64,000 bases of DNA from Piscicola geometra (GCA_943735955.1 OX030970.1:6507202-6571201); one strand, 5' to 3'. Shown: positions 9,211 to 23,700, numbered from the stretch's first letter. Numbers and translations are program-made. The notes: generated from the letters alone by a model not told the origin.

Positions 9211-9216
9211 TTTGTC

Positions 9217-9961
9217 TCATGATTGAACGAAAGATTTTTTAAAATTTTTATTTTAAAAATTTTTCACCGGCAATGAAATTCCACGCTAGGCCGAGATCCT
9301 CACCGCTCCGGTCGAATGCGCGAGAAAACATGCCTTCACCGGCTTGGGACCCATTGAAACGCGATTATAATCTGTAAACGATTATAAAAAGACTGACCGA
9401 TCAAATATTTTGAGCTCGAAACGAGTTTCTCAAAAAGCACCTTGAACGTTTGTTATTTCCCACTGGCCTGATGCGCTGCTTATTCGCTTAAGATAAGCTA
9501 ACCGTTCAAAGGGACGTCTATTAGCGGCAATAAGCGCGTGATCTCCTATCATCATCACTCGATCTCGGTAAAGCAGAGATTCGAAGCTGATAAATTATCT
9601 TCGATATAGCCGCTTTTACGAGCGGCGACGACTATCGAAGGCGACTAGAAGACTCGTCGACTTTAGGCCAGCGACGCTAGTCTTCTTGCTCGTGTATTAC
9701 CTGGTTGATCCTGCCAGTAGTTATATGCTTGTCTCAAAGATTCGGCTCGTAAATTTTGGTGACTCTGAATAAATTACGGCTGATCGCACGACCTAGCGTC
9801 GGCGACAGATCTTTCAAGTGTGTGCCCTATCAACTTTCGATGGTATGTGATATGCTTACCACGGTTGTAACGGGTAACGGGGAATCAGGGTTCGATTCCG
9901 GAGAGGGAGCATGAGAAACGGCTACCACATCCAAGAAAGGAAGCAGGCGCGCAAATTTGTC
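9217..9961 (+). repeat. rDNA module C, complete
   Basis: This is a full 745-bp copy with the same order as module A. It has private changes (CTCACCGCTCC, GGGACCCATTG, TTATTTCCC, AAGATAAGC) and shares TTCAAAGGG with module E, where A, B, D and F have TTCAAGGGG. C and E may therefore be one subfamily. The inner stem of hairpin 3 is fully paired here (9648-9685). The module joins D directly, so C-D repeats the A-B arrangement on the left of array 1. Confidence 0.85.
9698..9957 (+). pseudogene. 18S rRNA pseudogene fragment (copy C)
   Basis: It spans 260 bp and has the same internal deletion and 3' end as copy A. Near its end it reads CCAAGAAAGGAAGCAGG where A has CCAAGGAAGGCAGCAGG. Two changes in one of the most conserved stretches of 18S fit relaxed constraint in a non-functional copy. 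Confidence 0.9.
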
Positions 9962-10287
9962 TCATGATTGAACGAAAGATTTTTTAAAAACTTCATTTAA
10001 AATTTTTTTTCACTGGCAATGAAATTCCACGCTAGGCCGAGATCCTCGCCGCTCCGGTCGAATGCGCGAGAAAACATGCCTTCACCGGCTTGGGTCCCAT
10101 TGAAACGCGATTATAATCTGTGAACGATTATAAAAAGACTGACCGATCAAATATTTTGAGCTCGAAACGAGTTTCTCAAAAAGCACCTTGAACGTTTGTT
10201 ATTCCCCACTGGCCTGATGCGCTGCTTATTCGCTTAAGATAGGCTAACCGTTCAAGGGGACGTCTATTAGCGGCAATAAGCGCGTGA
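9962..10287 (+). repeat. rDNA module D, truncated at its base 326 by array 2
   Basis: It matches the first 326 bp of the module and stops at GCGCGTGA, exactly where module B stops. It has one private change, TGTGAACG where the other modules have TGTAAACG. Like B it retains the TATA-like pair and hairpin 1 and carries no 18S sequence. The identical breakpoint and the similar first hundred bases of satellite beyond it show that B/array 1 and D/array 2 descend from one junction event. Confidence 0.85.
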
Positions 10288-12483
10288 GGACGATGAAGAC
10301 GATGAAGACGGTGAAGACGGTAAAGACGATGAAGACGAACGATGAAGACGGAGAAGACGGTGAAGACGGTGAAGACGGTGAAGACGGTGAAGACGGTGAA
10401 GACGATGAAGACGGTGAAGACGATGAAGACGATGAAGACGATGAAGACAGTGAAGACGGTGAAGACGAACGATGACGAACGATGAAGACGATGAAGACGG
10501 TGAAGACGATGAAGACGGTGAAGACGATGAAGACGGTGAAGACGATGAAGACGGTGAAGACGAACGATGAAGACGATGAAGACGGTGAAGACGATGAAGA
10601 CGGTGAAGACGATGAAGACGGTGAAGACGGTGAAGACGGTGAAGACGGTGAAGACGATGAAGACGGTGAAGACGATGAAGACGGTGAAAACGATGAAGAC
10701 GGTGAAGACGATGAAGACGATGAAGACGGTGAAGACGATGAAGACGGTGAAGACGGTGAAGACGATGAAGACGGTGAATACGGTGAAGACGGTGAAGACG
10801 GTGAAGACGATGAAGACGGTGAAGACGATGAAGACGGTGAAGACGATGAAGATGGTGAAGACGATGAAGACGGTGAAGACGGTGAAGACGGTGAAGACGA
10901 TGAAGACGGTGAAGACGATGAAGACGGTGAAGACGGTGAAGACGATGAAGACGGTGAAGACGATGAAGACGATGAAGACGGTGAAGACGATGAAGACGGT
11001 GAAGACGGTGAAGACGATGAAGACGGTGAAGACGGTGAAGACGAACGATGAAGACGGTGAAGACGATGAAGACGGTGAAGACGGTGAAGACGATGAAGAC
11101 GATAAAGACGGTGAAAACGATGAAGACGGTGAAGACGGTGAAGACGGTGAAGACGGTGAAGACGATGAAGACGATGAAGACGGTGAAGACGGTGAAGACG
11201 ATGAAGACGATGAAGACGATGAAGACGGTGAAGACGATGAAGACGATGAAGACGATGAAGACGATGAAGACGATGAAGACGGTGAAGACGGTGAAGACGG
11301 TGAAGACGAACGATGAAGACGATGAAGACGGTGAAGACGATGAAGACGATGAAAACGGTGAAGACGATGAAGACGGTGAAGACGATGAAGACGGTGAAGA
11401 CGGTGAAGACGAACGATGAAGACGATGAAAACGGTGAAGACGATGAAGACGATGAAGACGGTGAAGACGATGAAGACGGTGAAGACGATGAAGACGGTGA
11501 AGACGATGAAGACGGTGAAGACGGTGAAGACGGTGAAGACGGTGAAGACGATGAAGACGGTGAAGACGATGAAGACGGTGAAGACGGTGAAGACGATGAA
11601 GACGGTGAAGACGATGAAGACGATGAAGACGGTGAAGACGATGAAGACGGTGAAGACGGTGAAGACGATGAAGACGGTAAAGACGGTGAAGACGGTGAAG
11701 ACGATGAAGACGATGAAGACGGTGAAGACGATGAAGACGGTGAAGACGATGAAGACGGTGAAGACGGTGAAGACGGTGAAGACGAACGATGAAGACGATG
11801 AAGAAGGTGAAGACGATGAGGACGATGAAGACGATGAAGACGGTGAAGACGGTGAAGACGGTGAAGACGATGAAGACGGTGAAGACGGTGAAGACGAACG
11901 ATGAAGACGGTGAAGACGATGAAGACGATGAAGACGGTGAAGACGATGAAGACGGTGAAGACGGTGAAGACGATGAAGACGGAGAAGACGGTGAAGACGG
12001 TGAAGACGATGAAGACGGTGAAGACGATGAAGACGGTGAAGACGATGAAGATGGTGAAGACGGTGAAGACGAACGATGAAGACGATGAAGACGGTGAAGA
12101 CGGTGAAGACGGTGAAGACGATGAAGACGGTGAAGACGGTGAAGACGGTGAAGACGATGAAGACGGTGAAGACGATGAAGACGGTGAAGACGATGAAGAC
12201 GATGAAGACGGTGAAGACGATGAAGACGGTGAAGACGGTGAAGACGATGAAGACGGTGAAGACGGTGAAGACGGTGAAGACGGTGAAGACGGTGAAGACG
12301 GTGAAGACGGTGAAGACGGTGAAGACGGTGAAGACGGTGAAGACGGTGAAGACGAACGATGAAGACGATGAAGACGGTGAAGACGATGAAGACGGTGAAG
12401 ACGATGAAGACGATGAAGACGATGAAGACGGTGAAGACGATTAAGACGATGAAGACGGTGAAGACGATGAAGACGGTGAAGAC

Positions 12484-12555
12484 GGTAAAGACGGTAAAGA
12501 CGGTAAAGACGGTAAAGACGGTAAAGACGGTAAAGACGGTAAAGACGGTAAAGAC
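12484..12555 (+). repeat. Run of 8 GGTAAAGAC units
   Basis: Eight uninterrupted GGTAAAGAC units lie at the same place within the 2.5-kb block as the seven-unit run at 17531-17593. The one-unit difference is a clear case of monomer gain or loss after the blocks separated. Confidence 0.9.
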
Positions 12556-15500
12556 GGTGAAGACGATGAAGACGATGAAGACGATGAAGACGATGAAGAC
12601 GGTGAAGACGGTGAAGACGGTGAAGACGGTGAAGACGGTGAAGACGGTGAAGACGGTGAAGACGGTGAAGACGGTGAAGACGGTGAAGACGGTGAAGACG
12701 GTGAAGACGGTGAAGACGATGAAGACGGTGAAGACGGTGAAGACGAGAAGACGGTGAAGACGGTGAAGACGGTGAAGACGAACGATGAAGACGATGAAGA
12801 CGGTGAAGACGATGAAGACGATGAAAATGGTGAAGACGATGAAGACGGTGAAGACGATGAAGACGGTGAAGACGGTGAAGACGAACGATGAAGACGATGA
12901 AGACGGTGAAGACGATGAAGACGGTGAAGACGGTGAAGACGATGAAGACGATGAAGACGATGAAGACGGTGAAGACGATGAAGACGATGAAGACGATGAA
13001 GACGGTGAAGACGGTGAAGACGGTGAAGACGAACGATGAAGACGATGAAGACGATGAAGACGGTGAAGACGATGAAGACGGTGAAGACGGTGAAGACGAA
13101 CGATGAAGACGATGAAAACGGTGAAGACGATGAAGACGGTGAAGACGATGAAGACGGTGAAGACGGTGAAGACGGTGAAGACGGTGAAGACGGTGAAGAC
13201 GATGAAGACGGTGAAGACGATGAAGACGGTGAAGACGGTGAAAACGATGAAGACGGTGAAGACGATGAAGACGATGAAGACGGTGAAGACGATGAAGACG
13301 GTGAAGACGGTGAAGACGATGAAGACGGTGAATACGGTGAAGACGGTGAAGACGGTGAAGACGATGAAGACGGTGAAGACGATGAAGACGGTGAAGACGA
13401 TGAAGACGGTGAAGACGATGAAGACGGTGAAGACGGTGAAGACGGTGAAGACGATGAAGACGGTGAAGACGATGAAGACGGTGAAGACGGTGAAGACGAT
13501 GAAGACGGTGAAGACGATGAAGACGATGAAGACGGTGAAGACGATGAAGACGGTGAAGACGGTGAAGACGATGAAGACGGTGAAGACGGTGAAGACGAAC
13601 GATGAAGACGGTGAAGACGATGAAGACGGTGAAGACGGTGAAGACGATGAAGACGATAAAGACGGTGAAGACGATGAAGACGGTGAAGACGGTGAAGACG
13701 GTGAAGACGGTGAAGACGATGAAGACGATGAAGACGGTGAAGACGGTGAAGACGATGAAGACGATGAAGACGATGAAGACGGTGAAGACGATGAAGACGA
13801 TGAAGACGATGAAGACGATGAAGACGATGAAGACGGTGAAGACGGTGAAGACGGTGAAGACGAACGATGAAGACGATGAAGACGGTGAAGACGATGAAGA
13901 CGATGAAAACGGTGAAGACGATGAAGACGGTGAAGACGATGAAGACGGTGAAGACGGTGAAGACGAACGATGAAGACGATGAAAACGGTGAAGACGATGA
14001 AGACGATGAAGACGGTGAAGACGATGAAGACGGTGAAGACGATGAAGACGGTGAAGACGATGAAGACGGTGAAGACGGTGAAGACGGTGAAGACGGTGAA
14101 GACGATGAAGACGGTGAAGACGATGAAGACGGTGAAGATGGTGAAGACGATGAAGACGGTGAAGACGATGAAGACGATGAAGACGGTGAAGACGGTGAAG
14201 ACGATGAAGACGGTAAAGACGGTGAAGACGGTGAAGACGATGAAGACGATGAAGACGGTGAAGACGATGAAGACGGTGAAGACGATGAAGACGGTGAAGA
14301 CGGTGAAGACGGTGAAGACGAACGATGAAGACGATGAAGAAGGTGAAGACGATGAGGACGATGAAGACGATGAAGACGGTGAAGACGGTGAAGACGGTGA
14401 AGACGATGAAGACGGTGAAGACGGTGAAGACGAACGATGAAGACGGTGAAGACGATGAAGACGATGAAGACGGTGAAGACGATGAAGACGGTGAAGACGG
14501 TGAAGACGATGAAGACGGAGAAGACGGTGAAGACGGTGAAGACGATGAAGACGGTGAAGACGATGAAGACGGTGAAGACGGTGAAGACGGTGAAGACGAG
14601 AAGACGGTGAAGACGGTGAAGACGGTGAAGACGAACGATGAAGACGATGAAGACGGTGAAGACGATGAAGACGATGAAAATGGTGAAGACGATGAAGACG
14701 GTGAAGACGATGAAGACGGTGAAGACGGTGAAGACGAACGATGAAGACGATGAAGACGGTGAAGACGATGAAGACGGTGAAGACGGTGAAGACGATGAAG
14801 ACGATGAAGACGATGAAGACGGTGAAGACGATGAAGACGATGAAGACGATGAAGACGGTGAAGACGGTGAAGACGGTGAAGACGAACGATGAAGACGATG
14901 AAGACGGTGAAGACGATGAAGACGATGAAAACGGTGAAGACGATGAAGACGGTGAAGACGATGAAGACGGTGAAGACGGTGAAGACGAACGATGAAGACG
15001 ATGAAAACGGTGAAGACGGTGAAGACGGTGAAGACGATGAAGACGGTGAAGACGGTGAAGACGAACGATGAAGACGGTGAAGACGATGAAGACGATGAAG
15101 ACGGTGAAGACGATGAAGACGGTGAAGACGGTGAAGACGATGAAGACGGTGAAGACGGTGAAGACGATGAAGACGGTGAAGACGATGAAGACGGTGAAGA
15201 CGGTGAAGACGGTGAAGACGAGAAGACGGTGAAGACGGTGAAGACGGTGAAGACGAACGATGAAGACGATGAAGACGGTGAAGACGATGAAGACGATGAA
15301 AATGGTGAAGACGATGAAGACGGTGAAGACGATGAAGACGGTGAAGACGGTGAAGACGAACGATGAAGACGATGAAGACGGTGAAGACGATGAAGACGGT
15401 GAAGACGGTGAAGACGATGAAGACGATGAAGACGATGAAGACGGTGAAGACGATGAAGACGATGAAGACGATGAAGACGGTGAAGACGGTGAAGACGGTG

Positions 15501-17530
15501 AAGACGAACGATGAAGACGATGAAGACGGTGAAGACGATGAAGACGATGAAAACGGTGAAGACGATGAAGACGGTGAAGACGATGAAGACGGTGAAGACG
15601 GTGAAGACGAACGATGAAGACGATGAAAACGGTGAAGACGATGAAGACGGTGAAGACGATGAAGACGGTGAAGACGGTGAAGACGGTGAAGACGGTGAAG
15701 ACGGTGAAGACGATGAAGACGGTGAAGACGATGAAGACGGTGAAGACGGTGAAAACGATGAAGACGGTGAAGACGATGAAGACGATGAAGACGGTGAAGA
15801 CGATGAAGACGGTGAAGACGGTGAAGACGATGAAGACGGTGAATACGGTGAAGACGGTGAAGACGGTGAAGACGATGAAGACGGTGAAGACGATGAAGAC
15901 GGTGAAGACGATGAAGACGGTGAAGACGATGAAGACGGTGAAGACGGTGAAGACGGTGAAGACGATGAAGACGGTGAAGACGATGAAGACGGTGAAGACG
16001 GTGAAGACGATGAAGACGGTGAAGACGATGAAGACGATGAAGACGGTGAAGACGATGAAGACGGTGAAGACGGTGAAGACGATGAAGACGGTGAAGACGG
16101 TGAAGACGAACGATGAAGACGGTGAAGACGATGAAGACGGTGAAGACGGTGAAGACGATGAAGACGATAAAGACGGTGAAGACGATGAAGACGGTGAAGA
16201 CGGTGAAGACGGTGAAGACGGTGAAGACGATGAAGACGATGAAGACGGTGAAGACGGTGAAGACGATGAAGACGATGAAGACGATGAAGACGGTGAAGAC
16301 GATGAAGACGATGAAGACGATGAAGACGATGAAGACGATGAAGACGGTGAAGACGGTGAAGACGGTGAAGACGAACGATGAAGACGATGAAGACGGTGAA
16401 GACGATGAAGACGATGAAAACGGTGAAGACGATGAAGACGGTGAAGACGATGAAGACGGTGAAGACGGTGAAGACGAACGATGAAGACGATGAAAACGGT
16501 GAAGACGATGAAGACGATGAAGACGGTGAAGACGATGAAGACGGTGAAGACGATGAAGACGGTGAAGACGATGAAGACGGTGAAGACGGTGAAGACGGTG
16601 AAGACGGTGAAGACGATGAAGACGGTGAAGACGATGAAGACGGTGAAGACGGTGAAGACGATGAAGACGGTGAAGACGATGAAGACGATGAAGACGGTGA
16701 AGACGGTGAAGACGATGAAGACGGTAAAGACGGTGAAGACGGTGAAGACGATGAAGACGATGAAGACGGTGAAGACGATGAAGACGGTGAAGACGATGAA
16801 GACGGTGAAGACGGTGAAGACGGTGAAGACGAACGATGAAGACGATGAAGAAGGTGAAGACGATGAGGACGATGAAGACGATGAAGACGGTGAAGACGGT
16901 GAAGACGGTGAAGACGATGAAGACGGTGAAGACGGTGAAGACGAACGATGAAGACGGTGAAGACGATGAAGACGATGAAGACGGTGAAGACGATGAAGAC
17001 GGTGAAGACGGTGAAGACGATGAAGACGGAGAAGACGGTGAAGACGGTGAAGACGATGAAGACGGTGAAGACGATGAAGACGGTGAAGACGATGAAGATG
17101 GTGAAGACGGTGAAGACGAACGATGAAGACGATGAAGACGGTGAAGACGGTGAAGACGGTGAAGACGATGAAGACGGTGAAGACGGTGAAGACGGTGAAG
17201 ACGATGAAGACGGTGAAGACGATGAAGACGGTGAAGACGATGAAGACGATGAAGACGGTGAAGACGATGAAGACGGTGAAGACGGTGAAGACGATGAAGA
17301 CGGTGAAGACGGTGAAGACGGTGAAGACGGTGAAGACGGTGAAGACGGTGAAGACGGTGAAGACGGTGAAGACGGTGAAGACGGTGAAGACGGTGAAGAC
17401 GAACGATGAAGACGATGAAGACGGTGAAGACGATGAAGACGGTGAAGACGATGAAGACGATGAAGACGATGAAGACGGTGAAGACGATTAAGACGATGAA
17501 GACGGTGAAGACGATGAAGACGGTGAAGAC

Positions 17531-17593
17531 GGTAAAGACGGTAAAGACGGTAAAGACGGTAAAGACGGTAAAGACGGTAAAGACGGTAAAGAC
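17531..17593 (+). repeat. Run of 7 GGTAAAGAC units
   Basis: This is the homologue of 12484-12555 at an offset of 5,047 bp, one unit shorter. The tract of GAAGACGGT units that follows is also shorter here. Confidence 0.9.
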
Positions 17594-19083
17594 GGTGAAG
17601 ACGATGAAGACGATGAAGACGATGAAGACGATGAAGACGGTGAAGACGGTGAAGACGGTGAAGACGGTGAAGACGGTGAAGACGGTGAAGACGGTGAAGA
17701 CGGTGAAGACGATGAAGACGGTGAAGACGGTGAAGACGAGAAGACGGTGAAGACGGTGAAGACGGTGAAGACGAACGATGAAGACGATGAAGACGGTGAA
17801 GACGATGAAGACGATGAAAATGGTGAAGACGATGAAGACGGTGAAGACGATGAAGACGGTGAAGACGGTGAAGACGAACGATGAAGACGATGAAGACGGT
17901 GAAGACGATGAAGACGGTGAAGACGGTGAAGACGATGAAGACGATGAAGACGATGAAGACGGTGAAGACGATGAAGACGATGAAGACGATGAAGACGGTG
18001 AAGACGGTGAAGACGGTGAAGACGAACGATGAAGACGATGAAGACGGTGAAGACGATGAAGACGATGAAAACGGTGAAGACGATGAAGACGGTGAAGACG
18101 ATGAAGACGGTGAAGACGGTGAAGACGAACGATGAAGACGATGAAAACGGTGAAGACGATGAAGACGATGAAGACGGTGAAGACGATGAAGACGGTGAAG
18201 ACGATGAAGACGGTGAAGACGATGAAGACGGTGAAGACGAACGATGAAGACGATGAAGACGGTGAAGACGATGAAGACGGTGAAGACGATGAAGACGGTG
18301 AAGACGGTGAAGACGGTGAAGACGATGAAGACGGTGAAGACGATGAAGACGGTGAAGACGATGAAGACGGTGAAGACGGTAAAGACGATGAAGACGATGA
18401 AGACGGTGAAGACGATGAGGACGATGAAGACGATGAAGACGGTGAAGACGGTGAAGACGGTGAAGACGGTGAAGACGATGAAGACGGTGAAGACGATGAA
18501 GACGGTGAAGACGGTGAAGACGATGAAGACGGTGAAGACGGTGAAGACGGTGAAGACGGTGAAGACGGTGAAGACGATGAAGACGGTGAAGACGGTGAAG
18601 ACGAACGATGAAGACGGTGAAGACGATGAAGACGATGAAGACGGTGAAGACGATGAAGACGGTGAAGACGGTGAAGACGATGAAGACGGTGAAGACGGTG
18701 AAGACGGTGAAGACGATGAAGACGGTGAAGACGATGAAGACGGTGAAGACGATGAAGATGGTGAAGACGGTGAAGACGAACGATGAAGACGATGAAGACG
18801 GTGAAGACGATGAAGACGGTGAAGACGATGAAGACGGTGAAGACGGTGAAGACGGTGAAGACGATGAAGACGGTGAAGACGGTGAAGACGGTGAAGACGA
18901 TGAAGACGGTGAAGACGGTGAAGACGGTGAAGACGATGAAGACGGTGAAGACGGTGAAGACGGTGAAGACGAACGATGAAGACGATGAAGACGGTGAAGA
19001 CGATGAAGACGATGAAGACGATGAAAACGGTGAAGACGATGAAGACGGTGAAGACGATGAAGACGGTGAAGACGGTGAAGACG

Positions 19084-22000
19084 AACGATGAAGACAATGA
19101 AGACGGTGAAGACGATGAAGACGGTGAAGACGGTGAAGACGAACGATGAAGACGATGAAGACGGTGAAGACGATGAAGACGGTGAAGACGATGAAGACGG
19201 TGAAGACGATGAAGACGGTGAAGACGATGAAGACGGTGAAGACGAACGATGAAGACGATGAAGACGGTGAAGACGGTGAAGACGAACGATGAAGACGATG
19301 AAGACGGTGAAGACGATGAAGACGATGAAAACGGTGAAGACGATGAAGACGGTGAAGACGATGAAGACGGTGAAGACGGTGAAGACGAACGATGAAGACG
19401 ATGAAGACGGTGAAGACGATGAAGACGGTGAAGACGGTGAAGACGAACGATGAAGACGATGAAGACGGTGAAGACGATGAAGACGGTGAAGACGATGAAG
19501 ACGGTGAAGACGAACGATGAAGACGATGAAGACGGTGAAGACGATGAAGACGGTGATAACGATGAAGACGGTGAAGACGGTGAAGACGGTGAAGACGGTG
19601 AAGACGGTTAAGACGGTGAAGACGGTGAAGACGATGAAGACGGTGAAGACGATGAAGACGGTGAAGACGATGAAGACGGTGAAGACGATGAAGATGGTGA
19701 AGACGGTGAAGACGAACGATGAAGACGATGAAGACGGTGAAGACGATGAAGACGGTGAAGACGATGAAGACGGTGAAGACGGTGAAGACGGTGAAGACGA
19801 TGAAGACGGTGAAGACGGTGAAGACGGTGAAGACGATGAAGACGGTGAAGACGGTGAAGACGGTGAAGACGATGAAGACGGTGAAGACGGTGAAGACGGT
19901 GAAGACGAACGATGAAGACGATGAAGACGGTGAAGACGATGAAGACGATGAAGACGATGAAAACGGTGAAGACGATGAAGACGGTGAAGACGATGAAGAC
20001 GGTGAAGACGGTGAAGACGAACGATGAAGACAATGAAGACGGTGAAGACGATGAAGACGGTGAAGACGGTGAAGACGAACGATGAAGACGATGAAGACGG
20101 TGAAGACGATGAAGACGGTGAAGACGATGAAGACGGTGAAGACGATGAAGACGGTGAAGACGATGAAGACGGTGAAGACGAACGATGAAGACGATGAAGA
20201 CGGTGAAGACGGTGAAGACGAACGATGAAGACGATGAAGACGGTGAAGACGATGAAGACGATGAAAACGGTGAAGACGATGAAGACGGTGAAGACGATGA
20301 AGACGGTGAAGACGGTGAAGACGAACGATGAAGACGATGAAGACGGTGAAGACGATGAAGACGGTGAAGACGGTGAAGACGAACGATGAAGACGATGAAG
20401 ACGGTGAAGACGATGAAGACGGTGAAGACGATGAAGACGGTGAAGACGAACGATGAAGACGATGAAGACGGTGAAGACGATGAAGACGGTGATAACGATG
20501 AAGACGGTGAAGACGGTGAAGACGGTGAAGACGGTGAAGACGGTTAAGACGGTGAAGACGGTGAAGACGATGAAGACGGTGAAGACGATGAAGACGGTGA
20601 AGACGATGAAGACGGTGAAGACGGTGAAGACGAACGATGAAGACGATGAAGACGGTGAAGACGATGAGGACGATGAAGACGATGAAGACGGTGAAGACGG
20701 TGAAGACGGTGAAGACGATGAAGACGATGAAGACGGTGAAGACGATGAAGACGGTGAAGACGGTGAAGACGGTGAAGACGATGAAGACGGTGAAGACGGT
20801 GAAGACGGTGAAGACGATGAAGACGGTGAAGACGATGAAGACGGTGAAGACGATGAAGACGATGAAAACGGTGAAGACGATGAAGACGGTGAAGACGATG
20901 AAGACGGTGAAGACGGTGAAGACGAACGATGAAGACGATGAAGACGGTGAAGACGATGAAGACGGTGAAGACGAACGATGAAGACGATGAAGACGGTGAA
21001 GACGATGAAGACGGTGAAGACGATGAAGACGGTGAAGACGGTGAAGACGGTGAAGACGGTGAAGACGGTGAAGACGATGAAGACGGTGAAGACGATGAAG
21101 ACGTTAAAGACGATGAAGACGGTGAAGACGGTGAAGACGGTGAAGACGGTGAAGACGATGAAGACGGTGAAGACGATGAAGACGGTGAAGACGGTGAAGA
21201 CGATGAAGACGGTGAAGACGGTGAAGACGGTGAAGACGGTGAAGACGGTGAAGACGATGAAGACGGTGAAGACGGTGAAGACGAACGATGAAGACGGTGA
21301 AGACGATGAAGACGATGAAGACGGTGAAGACGATGAAGACGGTGAAGACGGTGAAGACGATGAAGACGGTGAAGACGGTGAAGACGGTGAAGACGATGAA
21401 GACGGTGAAGACGATGAAGACGGTGAAGACGATGAAGATGGTGAAGACGGTGAAGACGAACGATGAAGACGATGAAGACGGTGAAGACGATGAAGACGGT
21501 GAAGACGATGAAGACGGTGAAGACGATGAAGACGGTGAAGACGGTGAAGACGGTGAAGACGATGAAGACGGTGAAGACGGTGAAGACGGTGAAGACGATG
21601 AAGACGGTGAAGACGGTGAAGACGGTGAAGACGATGAAGACGGTGAAGACGGTGAAGACGGTGAAGACGAACGATGAAGACGATGAAGACGGTGAAGACG
21701 ATGAAGACGATGAAAACGGTGAAGACGATGAAGACGGTGAAGACGATGAAGACGGTGAAGACGGTGAAGACGAACGATGAAGACAATGAAGACGGTGAAG
21801 ACGATGAAGACGGTGAAGACGGTGAAGACGAACGATGAAGACGATGAAGACGGTGAAGACGATGAAGACGGTGAAGACGATGAAGACGGTGAAGACGAAC
21901 GATGAAGACGATGAAGACGGTGAAGACGGTGAAGACGAACGATGAAGACGATGAAGACGGTGAAGACGATGAAGACGATGAAAACGGTGAAGACGATGAA

Positions 22001-22460
22001 GACGGTGAAGACGATGAAGACGGTGAAGACGGTGAAGACGAACGATGAAGACGATGAAGACGGTGAAGACGATGAAGACGGTGAAGACGGTGAAGACGAA
22101 CGATGAAGACGATGAAGACGGTGAAGACGATGAAGACGGTGAAGACGATGAAGACGGTGAAGACGAACGATGAAGACGATGAAGACGGTGAAGACGATGA
22201 AGACGGTGAAGACGATGAAGACGGTGAAGACGGTGAAAACGGTGAAGACGGTTAAGACGGTGAAGACGGTGAAGACGATGAAGACGGTGAAGACGATGAA
22301 GACGGTGAAGACGATGAAGACGGTGAAGACGGTGAAGACGAACGATGAAGACGATGAAGACGGTGAAGACGATGAGGACGATGAAGACGATGAAGACGGT
22401 GAAGACGGTGAAGACGGTGAAGACGGTGAAGATGGTGAAGACGGTGAAGACGAACGATGA
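19084..22460 (+). repeat. ~0.94-kb higher-order repeat domain in array 2
   Basis: The rare unit GAAGACAATG occurs at 19091, 20027 and 21780. The first two start blocks that match at an offset of exactly 936 bp (104 monomers) for about 580 bp, including the unusual GGTGATAACGATG near 19553 and 20489. The third block, from about 21780, follows the same order with a shorter spacing to its GGTTAAGACGG marker. Confidence 0.7.
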
Positions 22461-23700
22461 AGACGATGAAGACGGTGAAGACGATGAAGACGGTGAAGAC
22501 GATGAAGACGATGAAGACGGTGAAGACGATGAAGACGGTGAAGACGGTGAAGACGGTGAAGACGATGAAGACGGTGAAGACGGTGAAGACGGTGAAGACG
22601 ATGAAGACGGTGAAGACGATGAAGACGGTGAAGACGATGAAGACGATGAAAACGGTGAAGACGATGAAGACGGTGAAGACGATGAAGACGGTGAAGACGG
22701 TGAAGACGAACGATGAAGACGATGAAGACGGTGAAGACGATGAAGACGGTGAAGACGATAAAGACGGTGAAGACGATGAAGACGGTGAAGACGAACGATG
22801 AAGACGATGAAGACGGTGAAGACGATGAAGACGGTGAAGACGATGAAGACGGTGAAGACGGTGAAGACGGTGAAGACGATGAAGACGGTGAAGACGATGA
22901 AGACGTTAAAGACGATGAAGACGGTGAAGACGGTGAAGACGAACGATGAAGACGGTGAAGACGATGAAGACGGTGAAGACGGTGAAGACGATGAAGACGA
23001 TGAAGACGGTGAAGCCGATGAAGACGGTGAAGACGGTGAAGACGGTGAAGACAGTGAAGACGGTGAAGACGATGAAGACGATGAAGACGGTGAAGACGGT
23101 GAAGACGATGAAGACGATGAAGACGATGAAGACGGTGAAGACGGTGAAGACGATGAAGACGATGAAGACGGTGAAGCCGATGAAGACGGTGAAGACGGTG
23201 AAGACGGTGAAGACGGTGAAGACGGTGAAGACGATGAAGACGATGAAGACGGTGAAGACGGTGAAGACGATGAAGACGATGAAGACGATGAAGACGGTGA
23301 AGACGATGAAGACGATGAAGACGATGAAGACGGTGAAGACGGTGAAGACGAGGAAGACGGTGAAGACGATGAAGACGATGAAGACGATGAAGAAGGTGAA
23401 GACGGTGAAGACGGTGAAGACGGTGAAGACGATGAAGACGGTGAAGTCGATGAAGACGGTGAAGACGATGAAGACGATGAAGACGATGAAGACGATGAAG
23501 ACGGTGAAGACGATGAAGACGATGAAGACGGTGAAGACGATGAAGACGATGAAGACGGTGAAGACGATGAAGACGGTGAAGACGGTGAAGACGGTGAAGA
23601 CGGTGAAGACGGTGAAGACGATGAAGACGATGAAGACGGTGAAGACGGTGAAGACGATGAAGACGGTGAAGACGGTGAAGACGGTGAAGACGGTTAAGAC
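22170..23700 (+). repeat. Block of array 2 homologous to 6.9-8.6 kb of array 1
   Basis: The order of variant units matches array 1 over about 1.5 kb. Shared rare units include GACGTTAAAGACG (22906; 7580 and 7871), GAAGCCGATG twice (near 23010 and 23173; 7989 and 8152), GACAGTGAAG, and GAAGAAGGTG (near 23389; 8358). Offsets are 15,022-15,031 bp on the right. They change on the left by the length of the 291-bp duplication present only in array 1. The block shows that the arrays share ancestry beyond their borders. Confidence 0.75.

Larger units (their letters stand above)
10482..18028 (+). repeat. ~2.5-kb higher-order repeat, three copies
   Basis: Three consecutive blocks, about 10482-13035, 13036-15510 and 15511-18028, share the same order of variant units. 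Matching landmarks are 2,475-2,554 bp apart, for example the GAATACGG unit near 10778, 13331 and 15842, and the segment starting at 12785, 15260 and 17778. Copy 2 differs from the others in its last third: the end segment appears twice, at 14638 and 15260, and the GGTAAAGAC run is missing. Copies 1 and 3 match closely over 11.8-12.4 and 16.8-17.5 kb at a constant offset of 5,047 bp. Confidence 0.8.
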
